64,000 bases of DNA from NCBI RefSeq assembly GCF_000585375.1, contig NZ_KK073874.1, positions 8,095,913-8,159,912 of the forward strand, in the 5' to 3' direction. Source of the DNA: Cryptosporangium arvum DSM 44712. Lineage in GTDB: Bacteria; Actinomycetota; Actinomycetes; Mycobacteriales; Cryptosporangiaceae. How positions within the stretch are numbered: the stretch's first letter is position 1; each line of letters opens with the position of its first letter. Positions 1 to 19,000 of the stretch are shown in pieces. The position numbers were made by a program, and so were the translations under genes. The notes under the pieces were generated by a model. That model did not search any database. It was not told the DNA's origin and saw only the letters and a list, made by a program, of their open reading frames with translations.

Positions 1-65
1 TCGGCGGGCAGATCGGCGGTACCGGTCTTCTTGCCGCCGGCGTCGACGATGTCAATGGAGGTCAC
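1..65 (-). CDS. rplD: 50S ribosomal protein L4, N-terminal fragment
   Basis: Only the first 21 codons are inside the window; the gene runs off the left edge. The visible product begins [15 protein letters not shown], the usual N-terminus of actinobacterial L4. The GTG start overlaps the rplC stop codon (GTGA), so translation is probably coupled to L3. This is the third gene of the S10 operon (rpsJ-rplC-rplD). Identity rests on the short sequence plus operon position. Confidence 0.85.
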   Translation of the reverse strand, partial: MTSIDIVDAGGKKTGTADLPA

Positions 66-730
66 TTCGCCACTCCGCCCTTACCAAGCTGGGTCTTGGC
101 GGCGGTGCGGATGAGCACCAGGCCGCCCTTGGGCCCGGGCACAGCGCCCTTGACCAGGATCAGGCCCTTCTCAGCGTCGACGCGGTGCACGCTGAGGTTC
201 ATCGTCGTGGTGCGGACGCCACCCATGCGGCCGGCCATGCGCAGGCCCTTGAAGACACGACCCGGGGTCGCGCAGCCGCCGATCGAACCCGGCGCGCGGT
301 GCTTGCGCTGGGTGCCGTGGCCGGCGCCGAGGCCCTTGAAGCCGTGACGCTTCATGACACCCGCGTAGCCCTTGCCCTTGCTGGTGCCGACCACGTCGAC
401 CTTGATGCCCTGCTCGAAGATCTCCGCGGAGACCTCCTGACCGACCTCGTACTCAGCCGCGTCAGTGGTGCGGATCTCGACCAGGTGACGCCGCGGGGTG
501 ACGCCGGCGACCTTGAAGTGGCCGCTCTCGGGCTTGTTCACCTTCCGCGGGTCGATGCCGCCGAAAGCGACCTGGACCGCGGAGTAGCCGTCACGTTCCG
601 GGGTGCGCACCTGGGTCACGACATTCGGCCCGGCCTGAACGACGGTCACCGGAACGATCCGGTTGTTCTCGTCGAAGACCTGGGTCATGCCGAGCTTCTC
701 GCCCAGGATCCCCTTGATCTGCCTGTCCAT
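62..730 (-). CDS. rplC: 50S ribosomal protein L3
   Basis: Encodes 222 residues, the normal length for bacterial L3, an early-assembling 23S rRNA-binding protein near the peptidyl-transferase centre. The start is the ATG giving [17 protein letters not shown], preceded by GAAAGAAG; a longer open frame upstream has no family support. The conserved glycine/basic loop ([18 protein letters not shown], around residues 130-150) that reaches into the ribosome core is intact. It lies 128 bases after rpsJ and overlaps rplD by four bases, as in a standard S10 operon. Confidence 0.97.
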   Translation of the reverse strand: MDRQIKGILGEKLGMTQVFDENNRIVPVTVVQAGPNVVTQVRTPERDGYSAVQVAFGGIDPRKVNKPESGHFKVAGVTPRRHLVEIRTTDAAEYEVGQEVSAEIFEQGIKVDVVGTSKGKGYAGVMKRHGFKGLGAGHGTQRKHRAPGSIGGCATPGRVFKGLRMAGRMGGVRTTTMNLSVHRVDAEKGLILVKGAVPGPKGGLVLIRTAAKTQLGKGGVAK

Positions 731-858
731 CTCTTCTTTCCGACTCTCTTTGGTCCGGATCCTCTCCCGACCTGGATGACTCCGGCCGGGCGTGTCCTTC
801 AAGTGGTGTCGTAATGCGTTGTCGGGCCCTGAGTCCGAACCCGAGCGCGATTACGTCC

Positions 859-1167
859 TTAGAGCTTGATCTCGATGTCGACGCCGGCCGGGAGGTCGAG
901 ACGCATGAGCGAGTCGACGGTCTTCGGCGTGGGGTCGAGGATGTCGATCAGCCGCTTGTGGGTCCGCATCTCGAAGTGCTCGCGGGAGTCCTTGTACTTG
1001 TGCGGCGAGCGGATCACGCAGTAGATGTTCTTCTCGGTCGGCAGCGGCACCGGGCCCGCAACCGACGCGCCGGTACGGATCACCGTGTCGACGATCTTCC
1101 GCGCCGAGCTGTCGATGACCTCGTGGTCATAGGCCTTGAGCCGGATGCGGATCTTCTGTCCCGCCAT
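859..1167 (-). CDS. rpsJ: 30S ribosomal protein S10 / NusE
   Basis: Encodes 102 residues starting [19 protein letters not shown], full length for S10, the 30S head protein that also acts as NusE in antitermination with NusB and NusG. The conserved loop [19 protein letters not shown] is present. It is the first gene of the S10 operon, separated from tuf by a hairpin terminator, so it must have its own promoter in the roughly 65 bases between that hairpin and the ATG; I see only a weak TAATAG-type -10 there. GAAGG lies four bases before the start. Confidence 0.97.
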   Translation of the reverse strand: MAGQKIRIRLKAYDHEVIDSSARKIVDTVIRTGASVAGPVPLPTEKNIYCVIRSPHKYKDSREHFEMRTHKRLIDILDPTPKTVDSLMRLDLPAGVDIEIKL

Positions 1168-1231
1168 GGAACCTTCAGTCCTGTCTATTACGCCGGGGGT
1201 CGGGTGGCTGCCGGTTAGTAACCGCGCGGAG

Positions 1232-1263
1232 CGGCGGTCGGATCGATCACGACCCGACCGCCG
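1232..1263 (-). terminator. Hairpin terminator after tuf
   Basis: Perfect 10-bp inverted repeat (cggcggtcgg / ccgaccgccg) with a 12-base loop, 12 bases past the tuf stop codon on the minus strand. There is no clear U-tract, which is common for actinobacterial terminators. It separates the str operon from the S10 operon. Confidence 0.65.
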
Positions 1264-1275
1264 TCACACGAATTA

Positions 1276-2469
1276 CTACTTGTTGATCTTGCTGATGCGG
1301 CCGGCGCCGACGGTCCGACCACCCTCGCGGATCGAGAACCGCAGGTTGTTCTCCATGGCCACCGGCTGGATGAGCTTCACCGACATGTCGGTGTTGTCAC
1401 CCGGCATGACCATCTCCGTGCCCTCGGGAAGGGTCACGACACCGGTCACGTCGGTGGTGCGGAAGTAGAACTGCGGCCGGTAGTTGTTGAAGAACGGCGT
1501 GTGGCGGCCACCCTCGTCCTTGCTGAGGATGTAGACCGTCGCCTCGAACTCCGTGTGCGGAGTCGTCGTGCCCGGCTTGATGACGACCTGGCCGCGCTCG
1601 ACGTCCTCGCGCTTGATGCCGCGGAGGAGCAGACCGACGTTCTCGCCGGCACGCGCCTCGTCGAGCAGCTTGCGGAACATCTCGACGCCGGTGACCGTGG
1701 TGGTCTGCTTGGTCTCCTTGATGCCGACGATGTCGACGGTCTCGTTGACCTTCAGCACACCCCGCTCGACACGGCCGGTGACGACCGTACCGCGACCGGT
1801 GATCGTGAAGACGTCCTCGATCGGCATGAGGAACGGCTTGTCCAGGTCCCGCTCGGGCTCCGGAATGGTCTCGTCGACCGCCGTCATCAGCTCGATGATC
1901 TTCTCGCCCCACTCGGCGTCGCCCTCGAGCGCCTTCAGCGCCGAGACACGCACGATCGGAGCGTCGTCACCCGGGAACTCGTACTGGTTGAGGAGCTCAC
2001 GGACCTCGAGCTCGACGAGCTCCAGGATCTCCTCGTCGTCCACGACGTCGGCCTTGTTCAGGGCGACGACGATGTACGGAACGCCGACCTGGCGGGCCAG
2101 GAGCACGTGCTCCTTGGTCTGCGGCATCGGGCCGTCGGTCGCCGAGACGACCAGGATCGCGCCGTCCATCTGGGCGGCACCGGTGATCATGTTCTTGATG
2201 TAGTCCGCGTGACCCGGGCAGTCGACGTGCGCGTAGTGCCGCGCCTCCGTCTGGTACTCGACGTGCGCGATCGAAATCGTGATACCGCGCTGCCGCTCCT
2301 CCGGCGCCTTGTCGATCTGGTCGAACGGCGTGAAGGGGTTGATGTCCGGGTACTTGTCGTGCAGGACCTTGGTGATCGCCGCGGTCAGCGTCGTCTTGCC
2401 ATGGTCGATGTGACCGATGGTGCCGATGTTGACGTGCGGCTTGGTCCGCTCGAACTTCGCCTTCGCCAC
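1276..2469 (-). CDS. tuf: Translation elongation factor Tu
   Basis: Encodes 397 residues, the usual EF-Tu length. This GTPase delivers aminoacyl-tRNA to the ribosomal A site. G-domain motifs are intact: P-loop [10 protein letters not shown] near residue 19, DCPGHADY near 81 and NKAD near 136, followed by the two beta-barrel domains. The start is GTG with a strong AGGAGG Shine-Dalgarno sequence about 8 bases upstream. It is last in rpsL-rpsG-fusA-tuf, 79 bases after fusA. No second tuf copy is seen in this window. Confidence 0.98.
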   Translation of the reverse strand: MAKAKFERTKPHVNIGTIGHIDHGKTTLTAAITKVLHDKYPDINPFTPFDQIDKAPEERQRGITISIAHVEYQTEARHYAHVDCPGHADYIKNMITGAAQMDGAILVVSATDGPMPQTKEHVLLARQVGVPYIVVALNKADVVDDEEILELVELEVRELLNQYEFPGDDAPIVRVSALKALEGDAEWGEKIIELMTAVDETIPEPERDLDKPFLMPIEDVFTITGRGTVVTGRVERGVLKVNETVDIVGIKETKQTTTVTGVEMFRKLLDEARAGENVGLLLRGIKREDVERGQVVIKPGTTTPHTEFEATVYILSKDEGGRHTPFFNNYRPQFYFRTTDVTGVVTLPEGTEMVMPGDNTDMSVKLIQPVAMENNLRFSIREGGRTVGAGRISKINK

Positions 2470-2548
2470 TGGTCTTTCCTCCTGTGGACTGAATATCTAG
2501 TGGTACGCCGTGCGACGTGGGGTCGGGTATCGCTGTTCCGCCGGCGAA

Positions 2549-4648
<2,100 letters not shown>

Positions 4649-4684
4649 CAATCTTGCCTTTCAGCTTCGAGTGCGGGACGCGGA

Positions 4685-5155
4685 TTACCAGCGGTAGTGC
4701 GCGAAGGCCTTGTTCGACTCGGCCATCTTGTGCGTGTCCTCGCGGCGCTTGACGCTCGCGCCGAGACCGTTGCTCGCGTCCATAAGTTCGTTCATGAGGC
4801 GCTCGGTCATGGTCTTCTCACGACGGGCGCGGCTGTACTGGATCAGCCAGCGCAGCGCGAGCGTGGTGCTACGACCGGGCCGAACCTCGACCGGGACCTG
4901 GTAGGTGGCGCCACCGACACGGCGGCTGCGCACCTCGAGGGCCGGCTTCACGTTGTCGAGCGCGCGCTTCAGCGTGACGACCGGGTCGTTGCCGGTCTTC
5001 TCGCGGGCGCCCTCGAGAGCCCCGTAGACAATGCGCTCCGCGACCGACCGCTTCCCGCTCAACAGGACCTTGTTGATCAGCTGAGTGACGAGCGGCGAGT
5101 TGTACACGGGGTCGATGACCACCGCGTGCTTCGGAGCGGGACCCTTGCGGGGCAT
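4685..5155 (-). CDS. rpsG: 30S ribosomal protein S7
   Basis: Encodes 156 residues from [20 protein letters not shown], full length for S7, which nucleates assembly of the 30S head and contacts E-site tRNA. The C-terminus ends [14 protein letters not shown], characteristic of the family. The start lies one base after the rpsL stop; upstream in-frame codons overlap rpsL and were rejected. In many bacteria S7 represses the str operon; no clear S7-binding hairpin can be picked out in the one-base gap. Confidence 0.98.
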   Translation of the reverse strand: MPRKGPAPKHAVVIDPVYNSPLVTQLINKVLLSGKRSVAERIVYGALEGAREKTGNDPVVTLKRALDNVKPALEVRSRRVGGATYQVPVEVRPGRSTTLALRWLIQYSRARREKTMTERLMNELMDASNGLGASVKRREDTHKMAESNKAFAHYRW

Positions 5156-5156
5156 A

Positions 5157-5531
5157 TCAGCTCTTCTCCTTCTTCGCGCCGTATCGGCTGCGGGCCTGCT
5201 TGCGGTTGCGGACACCCTGGGTGTCCAGCGAGCCGCGGATGATCTTGTAGCGGACGCCGGGCAGGTCCTTCACACGACCGCCGCGGACCAGAACGATCGA
5301 GTGCTCCTGGAGGTTGTGTCCAACGCCAGGGATGTAGGCGGTGACCTCGACGCCACTGCTCAACTTGACACGCGCCACCTTCCGCAGAGCCGAGTTCGGC
5401 TTCTTGGGCGTGGTGGTGTAAACACGCGTGCACACGCCACGGCGCTGCGGGCTGCCCTTGAGCGCAGGAGTCTTGGTCTTTTCGACCTTGTCCTGCCGGC
5501 CCTTGCGGACCAACTGCTGGATCGTGGGCAC
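5157..5531 (-). CDS. rpsL: 30S ribosomal protein S12
   Basis: Encodes 124 residues, the normal S12 length, a decoding-centre protein. The streptomycin-relevant lysines are wild type: K43 in TPKKPNS and K88 in GGRVKDLPG, so the sequence predicts a streptomycin-sensitive S12. Translation starts at GTG with GGAG five bases upstream. It is first in the rpsL-rpsG-fusA-tuf operon, with a well-formed promoter about 190 bases upstream. Confidence 0.98.
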   Translation of the reverse strand: MPTIQQLVRKGRQDKVEKTKTPALKGSPQRRGVCTRVYTTTPKKPNSALRKVARVKLSSGVEVTAYIPGVGHNLQEHSIVLVRGGRVKDLPGVRYKIIRGSLDTQGVRNRKQARSRYGAKKEKS

Positions 5532-5717
5532 CGGGTCTCCGCTTTCTTCTCGACTAATGTCCTCGTGTTGAGCCAGATGTCCGGCTCCTCCGACCCCCGC
5601 GGTCGGGCGTGTCGCGCCGGCCGCAGGCCCAGAGTCTGCGAGCAGACCCCAGGGGAGGCCGTGCTCCCGGTAGCGGGCGCACGTGCATGCCCAGGCGATA
5701 CCTAGGCACGAAAAGCA
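5532..5717 (-). other. Long untranslated leader of the str operon
   Basis: About 180 bases lie between the predicted transcription start (near 5711) and the rpsL start codon. No convincing open frame on either strand and no motif I can name. A leader of this length could hold ribosomal-protein feedback or attenuation structures, but I cannot identify one. Confidence 0.4.
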
Positions 5718-5746
5718 AGACTACCTACGGCCCGACCACAGGTCAA
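5718..5746 (-). promoter_or_regulatory. Promoter of the rpsL-rpsG-fusA-tuf operon
   Basis: On the minus strand, TTGACC (5741-5746) and TAGTCT (5718-5723) are separated by exactly 17 bases, a near-consensus housekeeping sigma promoter. The predicted start is around 5711. Upstream of it (to 5969) nothing else is recognisable. Confidence 0.75.
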
Positions 5747-5969
5747 AACGACTACCGCTACCGCTCTTGCCGCGGCCTAGTAGTGCGTGTTACCGCCGGT
5801 TCTGTCTCTGCTCCACCGAGTTCTCGGCGAACCGACGACCCGACGTTCCTGAGGCTCCGCCCGCCCCGCGACTCTCACCGCGGGTAGGCACCGCTCGTAA
5901 CGGTACCTCGCCGTTCCCCGAACGGCCACATCCGGCCATCGGCCGAAGGTATGCCGGCCGGGAACGGAA

Positions 5970-6003
5970 CGGCCCGGCTCCACTCGTTCGGGGAGCCGGG
6001 CCG
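5970..6003 (-). terminator. Terminator after the DUF4190-like gene
   Basis: Perfect 12-bp stem (cggcccggctcc / ggagccgggccg) with a 10-base loop, about 20 bases past the stop codon of the gene ending at 6025. It stops minus-strand transcription before the str operon promoter. Confidence 0.75.
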
Positions 6004-6024
6004 TGTGTCCGGACGGTTAACGCG

Positions 6025-7209
6025 TCACGGGCTGGTGCTGCTCGCGAAGATCACGATGTTCACGATCGCGAAGATGATCGCCAGCCCGATGCCGACGCCT
6101 CCGCCGATCAGGCCGATCATCGTCTGCTGCTTGCCGCCGAGCACACCGCCGGAGGCAGCGATCTTCTTGTTGGCCATGATGCCGGTCGCGATCGCGACGC
6201 CGCCGGCGATGATCGGCAGGAACGCGCCGAAGATGCCACCGCAGCAGGCCAGCAGCGACGCGACCCCGGACACGATGCCCGCGATCATCGAGACCAGCGC
6301 GAGCTGCTCCTTCTGCGGCTGCGCCGGCCCACCGAAACCGCCGGCCGGGGGGTAGCCGGAGGCGGGGTAGCCCGGAGCGCCGTAGCCGGAGGTCGGCTTG
6401 TCGGCACCGTAGCCGTAGCCCGAGGTGGGCGCGGCGGGGTTGTTCGGGTCGTAGCCGTAGCCCGAGGTGGGCGCGGCGGGGTTGTTCGGGTCGTAGCCGT
6501 AGCCCGAGGTGGGCGCGGCCGGGTTGTTCGGGTCGTAGCCGTACGCGGGCTGGGCCCCGTACCCGGAGGTCGGGTTGGCTCCGTAGCCCGACGTCGGCGC
6601 GGCGCCGTAGCCCGAGGTGGGAGCGGCGGGACCGGGACCGTAGCCCGACGTGGGAGCCGCACCGTAGCCCGAGGTGGGGGCGGCGGGGCCGGGACCGTAG
6701 CCGGAGGTGGGGTTGTTCGGGTCGTAGCCGGAGCCCTGGTCGGCGCCGGCGCCCCACGGCGAGCCGAAGCCCGACGTCGGCGCGGACGGCGGCTGCCCGT
6801 AGGACGGCGGCTCGTACGACGGCGGGTTGCCGTACTGGCCGTGGGTCGGCGGAGTCCCGTACGGGTCGTTGCTCGGCGGCGTTCCGTAGGGGTCGTTCGT
6901 CGGCGTGCTGCCGTACTGGCCCGCCGGCGTGCCGTAAGGGTCGGCCGGAGCGCCGTACTGCCCGGCCGGAGCGCCGTACTCCCCGCCGGGGGTGCCGTAC
7001 TGCGACGGCGGTGGCGTCGCCGGCTGACCGTACGGGCTGTCGGGCGCCTGCCCGTAGTCGGGCGTGCTGAAGTTCGGGGTCTGCGGGGTTCCGGACGGAT
7101 TGTTGTAGTCGGGGAAACTGAAACCGCTCGGCGGCTCCTCCCCAGGGCGACCCGGGCGATCCCGCGGGTCGTAGGGCTGGGCCGGCTCAGAGCCAGGTCG
7201 GTCGGTCAT
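6025..7209 (-). CDS. DUF4190-like membrane protein with a long Pro/Gly/Tyr repeat head
   Basis: Encodes 394 residues. Residues 1 to about 300 are disordered and rich in Pro, Gly, Tyr, Ser and Thr, with many PTSGYG units and three exact 14-residue repeats of PTSGYGYDPNNPAA. The last 90 residues carry two hydrophobic segments (around LALVSMIAGIVSG and GLIGGGVGIGLAIIFAIVN) separated by a short GIMANKKI-type link, as in small DUF4190 proteins. No catalytic motif. The start is well set by GAGGAG just upstream. A shorter relative follows upstream (7264-7746), suggesting an old duplication. A cell-envelope location is inferred; the function is unknown. Confidence 0.8.
   Translation of the reverse strand: MTDRPGSEPAQPYDPRDRPGRPGEEPPSGFSFPDYNNPSGTPQTPNFSTPDYGQAPDSPYGQPATPPPSQYGTPGGEYGAPAGQYGAPADPYGTPAGQYGSTPTNDPYGTPPSNDPYGTPPTHGQYGNPPSYEPPSYGQPPSAPTSGFGSPWGAGADQGSGYDPNNPTSGYGPGPAAPTSGYGAAPTSGYGPGPAAPTSGYGAAPTSGYGANPTSGYGAQPAYGYDPNNPAAPTSGYGYDPNNPAAPTSGYGYDPNNPAAPTSGYGYGADKPTSGYGAPGYPASGYPPAGGFGGPAQPQKEQLALVSMIAGIVSGVASLLACCGGIFGAFLPIIAGGVAIATGIMANKKIAASGGVLGGKQQTMIGLIGGGVGIGLAIIFAIVNIVIFASSTSP
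6411..6536 (-). repeat. Three tandem 42-bp repeats inside the DUF4190-like gene
   Basis: Three nearly identical in-frame 42-base units encode PTSGYGYDPNNPAA, flanked by many shorter PTSGYG units. Such repeats can expand or contract by slippage without breaking the frame. Confidence 0.8.
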
Positions 7210-7263
7210 CTCTCTCCTCGTTGAACGCGGTCGCGTACTCCTACCGCGCTTACCGCTGCACCG

Positions 7264-7746
7264 TCAGTTGACGTTCTCGTCGTAGTGCGGCCCGTCCCCC
7301 ACGGACCCGATCAGCAGCCCGACCACGACCACGACGATCACGATCGCGCTCACCGCCACCGCGATCCAGCTCAGGATCTCCCCGGCGCGCAGCGCCTTCC
7401 CCCCGGTGAGAAATCCCGCTGCGGCGGCGATCTCGGTGCGGGCCGGACGCACGAGGGCGAGGCCCGCCAGACCCGGCACCAGCCCTCCCCCGCAGAACAT
7501 CAGCAGCACTCCGACGACGCCGAGCGTGAGAACCGCCCACGCTTTGCTGGACGGCGCCTCGTCGGGATCGGCCGGGTGCCGCTCGCCGGGAACCCGGAGA
7601 TCACCGGGGACCTGCGGTACCGGCGGCGGAGCGGCGACGGCGTTCGGCGAGGCGAGAACCTCCGGCACCGCCGGGGTGGCGAGACCGATCTCGGCCGGAG
7701 CCTGACCGGGAGCGGGCCGCGCCCACGGCGACGTGCGCTCGCTCAT
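7264..7746 (-). CDS. Small two-segment membrane protein, DUF4190-like
   Basis: Encodes 160 residues from ATG with GGGAGG five bases upstream; a GTG two codons earlier overlaps that site and was rejected. The Pro/Ala-rich cytoplasmic head (about 70 residues) is followed by two hydrophobic segments (WAVLTLGVVGVLLMFCGGG and a run of Ile/Val near residues 130-150) and a short acidic tail. Topology and arrangement match the downstream gene at 6025-7209. No function can be assigned. Confidence 0.7.
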   Translation of the reverse strand: MSERTSPWARPAPGQAPAEIGLATPAVPEVLASPNAVAAPPPVPQVPGDLRVPGERHPADPDEAPSSKAWAVLTLGVVGVLLMFCGGGLVPGLAGLALVRPARTEIAAAAGFLTGGKALRAGEILSWIAVAVSAIVIVVVVVGLLIGSVGDGPHYDENVN

Positions 7747-7820
7747 CGTCACCTCCCACCGAGCATGAACACCGGAAACTGCATCGTGCCATCATCCCCC
7801 GACATTCCGGGAACACGGGC

Positions 7821-7851
7821 GCGGGCCGCCCGGGAAACCCGAGCGGCCCGC
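7821..7851 (-). terminator. Terminator after rpoC
   Basis: Nine-base perfect stem (gcgggccgc / gcggcccgc) with a 13-base loop, starting 16 bases beyond the rpoC stop on the minus strand. It has no U-tract. Confidence 0.6.
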
Positions 7852-7867
7852 GGTGTTACGGCTGCGA

Positions 7868-11764
<3,897 letters not shown>

Positions 11765-11830
11765 GTGTTTCAGTCCCTCTTCTAGAGGTTCGTTACTGCC
11801 TTTGGGTGTAGCTGTTGACCCTCGTTACGA

Positions 11831-11858
11831 GCCGGCGGCGGCTGCTGTCGCCGCCGGC
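11831..11858 (-). promoter_or_regulatory. Strong hairpin between rpoB and rpoC
   Basis: A perfect 10-bp stem (gccggcggcg / cgccgccggc) with an 8-base loop sits 8 bases after the rpoB stop and about 65 bases before the rpoC start. It resembles a weak terminator or RNA processing/stability element that could tune the rpoB:rpoC ratio. That function is inference. Confidence 0.5.
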
Positions 11859-11866
11859 CCGGAACC

Positions 11867-15298
<3,432 letters not shown>

Positions 15299-15405
15299 GA
15301 TGCGTCCTTCCGAGGACCTGCGGATCCGAACGGTCGTCGTGCGCGCACTCCTATCGACCCCCAGCAAACTGGAGGTGCGAAAGGCAGAAGGCAGCGCAAA
15401 CTAGC

Positions 15406-15435
15406 AGTGTAGCCGCAAGGCACACTACTGTCGAA
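15406..15435 (-). promoter_or_regulatory. Candidate promoter of rpoB-rpoC
   Basis: On the minus strand, TTCGAC (15430-15435) and TACACT (15406-15411) are spaced by 18 bases; transcription would start near 15399 and give a leader of about 100 bases before the rpoB TTG. Sequence just downstream (TAGTTTGCGCTGCC) resembles leaders seen before actinobacterial rpoB, from memory. The -35 match is moderate. Confidence 0.5.
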
Positions 15436-16046
15436 TCCCCAGGCAGGCGGCTTGACACCCCGTACGTCAACCACCTCGAACCCAACTCCCGGTTGAACCG
15501 TGTTCCCCGCAGACTGCGTCTGCTGAAACATCGGGGGGACGACGGGAGCCGGCCCGACCACGCGCCCTGCCGGGCACCTCGGCAGAACGAAATTACCGGG
15601 CTCGAATTACAAGCCCGTACTTCAGGTACTCGATCACGCACAGCCACCGAGCATGTGCACTAGCTGCGCGCTACGAGAAGAGCGTGCCTGTGTGGGTCCG
15701 CCACGTCAAGAGGCGCGCCCCAGGTGGGGCGATACCTCACTGGATGAACCCCGCCCTGGCCAGGTGGAGGATGAGCAGGAGGGACACCACGAGTCATGCG
15801 CGAATCCCGGGTCACGAGTGGGTGATGCACCACTTCGCCACGGTTGTGACGGTAGTGACTGGGGATGACTCCTGACTCACTGTGTCCCTCGCGCGAACCA
15901 TGAGGGCTCGATGAGCGTTTCACCTCACACCAGGCACACGGATTGGACTTTCCGAGGATGGGTACCTTGTCCGGCTGGACGCGAGTCCCCGTTCGAATCC
16001 TTCCGGCGCCGAGCGGCGACTGACGAAGACCGCGGAGGCAAGGACT
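15436..16046. other. Gene-poor divergent intergenic region
   Basis: About 600 bases between rpoB (minus) and the PRC-barrel gene (plus). Short open frames exist on both strands but lack ribosome-binding sites and family features. There is a small hairpin (gggct / agccc) around 15598-15616. It must hold the promoter of the plus-strand gene; TTGGAC at 15943 and TACCTT at 15963 are only 14 bases apart, so I do not call them. Confidence 0.4.
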
Positions 16047-19000
16047 GTGTTGACCCAGGAGCATGCGCAGGCCCTTGTGCATGCGACGGCCTATGACGCC
16101 ACAGGTAGCAAACTCGGCAAAATCGGCCAGGTCTACCTCGACAACCGGACGCAGGCCCCGGAGTGGGTCACGGTGCACACCGGGCTCTTCGGCACCAAGG
16201 AGTCGTTCGTCCCGGTGCGGGACGCGGAGCTCGACGGCGACCGGCTGCAGCTGCCGTTCGAGAAGCACCTCGTGAAGAACGCACCCGACCTCGACCCGGC
16301 CGGCCCGTTCGGCGCGCTGCTGCCGGAGCAGGAGCTGGAGCTCTACCAGCACTACGGGGTGCGGCCGCCGGCTCTTCCGAAGGTGTCGGACGCCATCGAC
16401 GAGGACACCGGGCGGTTCAGCTCGTTCGGCGGAGCTACCGCGCTCGACGGCCTGGCCGACGACACGCCGCACGGCGAGCAGGCACCGGCCCGCCCGGCGC
16501 GGCCCGATCTGCCGCCGGACGATCCGTTCGGAGATCCGTACGGTCCGTACGACGAGGATCCGGATGATGTGGGACGGGGGTCGGTCGGCTCGTTGGGGGT
16601 TCCCGAGGGCGGTGAGCCGTTCCGGGAGGAGCCGTTCCGGGAGGGGCCGTTCCGGCGCCGGGAGGATTCCTTTGGCGCCCAGGGTGGGGGTGACGATCCG
16701 CTCCGTGACCGTTCCGGGCGGGGGGACGCGGAGGGTCCGTTCGGCGACCGTGGCGAGCAGGAGAATCCCTTCGGCGGGCGGTCAGAGCCGCCGTTCCGCG
16801 AGCGGCCGGAGCGCGATGATCCTTTCCGCAGCCGGGGTGAACGTGAGGACCCTTTCAGTAACCGGCCGGAGCACGAGGACCCTCTCCGTAGCCGGGGCGA
16901 ACGCGAGGACCCTTCCCGTGGCCGTGGTGAGCGCGACGGATTAGAACGCGAACCGGCGGACCGTGACGGGCCTTACCGGGAGCGGACCGAGCGGGACCGG
17001 CCCGAGCTGGGGCGGACCGAGCTGAGGCGGAGCGAGCTGGGGCGGACCGAGCGCGACCGGACCGAGCGCGACCGGACCGAGCGCGACCGGACCGAGCGCG
17101 ACCGGACCGAGCGCGACCGGACCGAGCGCGACCGGACCGAGCGCGACCGGACCGAGCGGGACCGGACCGAGCGGGACCGGACCGAGCGGGACCGGACCGA
17201 GCGGGACGAGACCGGGCGGGACGGGCCCCGCCGCGAGTGGGCTGATCGGGACGAGCCGTATCGGCGGCCACATAACGACGGGCCGGACACCGGTGGCTTC
17301 GGGGGTGGCACGCCCAATGCACCGCGCGCCGAGGCTTCGAGCGCGCCCACATCACCGGCGCCGCGGTGGGAGGCGCCCACCGAGCAGCAGCGGGATTCCA
17401 CGACTCGGGAGTCCGCACCGCACGCGACCCCGAGACCGTTCGGCGCGCCGTCCACGGAGTCGTCGGATCGCCGCGCCGCCCCTGAGCCGTCGGAGTTCCG
17501 CCCGTCACCGACGCTGTCCAGCTTCCGTCCGCCCACCCCCGCACCCCGACCCACGCCGGTCCCGGACCACCGCCCGGAACCACCGTCACGCCCCGAGCAG
17601 CCACGCTCCGACCGGCCAGCCCCGGACGAGACGCGGCCCGACCAGATGCGCTTACGCGGGCCCGAGCAGGCGCGACCTGACCAGGCGGAACCCGACCAGG
17701 CGCGGTTCGGCGGCCCCCACTCCGAGCAGCGCCGCTCCGAGCAGCCCCGCTCCGAGCAGCCCCGCTCCGAGCAGCCCCGCTCCGAGCAGCGCCCCTCGGA
17801 CCTCTCCGGCGCCGAGCAGCCGCGCCCCCAGGCGCGACCCGACCAGGCGCGCCTCGACCAGGCGCGACCCGACCAGAGGCGTCCCGACCGGGCGGATATT
17901 GACCATGCGCGTTCCGGTGGGCCGCGATCCGATCCGCCGGGCTTCGGAGGGAGCCGCTCCGACCGGGAGCGCTCCGACCGTGCGGGTTTCGACCAAGGTC
18001 GCTCTGAGCCGGCGCGTCCCGACGGGCCCGGACGTGAGCAGGCGCCTTCGGAGAGGTCTCGCTCCGAGCAGTGGCGTTCCGAGCGAGCCCCGACTTCCGG
18101 GGCGGGCGGCGGGCGGCCGGGTGCTCCGCGGCCCGACGGAGCTCGTCCGGACGACGGACAGTCGGACGGGCCCTACCCTCCCGGCCCCGTCTCGCTGGAT
18201 TTCCGGCCGACGACTCTGCACATGCCTCCGCGGCCCGTGGACGCTCCCTCCGAGCCGCTTCCGCCGGTAGCACCCGTTTCACCGGCGGGCACCTCCTGGC
18301 CGGCCCGCCAGGTCTGGCCAACCACTCCCACCGGCCGAGCGGCACCCCCGCCAGCCGCACCGATGCCAGCCGCAGCGGTGCCACCCGCAGCGGTGCCACC
18401 CGCGCCGATGCCACCCGCACCGATGCCAGCCGCACCGATGCACAACGCAGCCGGAGCCGCAGCCGGGGCCGGGGCCGGGGCCGGGGCCGGGGCCGGGGCC
18501 GGGGCCGGGGCCGGGGCCGCCGAGCCGATGCCCGCCACGCCGATGTCCACCACAGCGAAGCCCGCCGCAGGTCAACCCACCGCAGGTCAGCCCGCCGCAG
18601 GTCGGCCCGCTCCCAGCAGGCCCGACCCAACCGCTCCCGCCGCCGACAAGCCCGTCTCAGCCACGCCCGCCGCAGGCAGGGCCGGCTTGTTCACACCCCC
18701 TGTCGCCACGCCCGGCTCAGCCACGCCCGGCTCAGCCAGACCCGACTCAGCCACACCCCCCGCCGGCACGCCCAGCGCGGCGACCCCACTCACCGGCAGG
18801 TCCGGCTCGGCGACCTCCAGTGCCGGCAGGTCCGGCTCGGCGACCTTCAGTGCCGGCAAGCCGGGGTCGGCCACCTCCAGTGCCGGCGAACCCGGCTCCG
18901 CCGAGAACGACTCCGCCGCACCCATCGCACGCAAGCCCGCACCGACCAGGCCCGCTGCGCCATCCGACCGGGATCCTGCCGGAACCCGACCGGCCAACTC

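Noticed and set aside
15684-15875. A 63-codon plus-strand frame upstream of the PRC-barrel gene
   Set aside because: No ribosome-binding site, odd composition and no conserved feature.
15943-15968. TTGGAC/TACCTT as the promoter of the PRC-barrel gene
   Set aside because: The spacing is 14 bases, too short for a standard promoter.
17046-17210. A CRISPR array
   Set aside because: The repeats are 15 bp, directly adjacent and in frame with a protein; there are no spacers.
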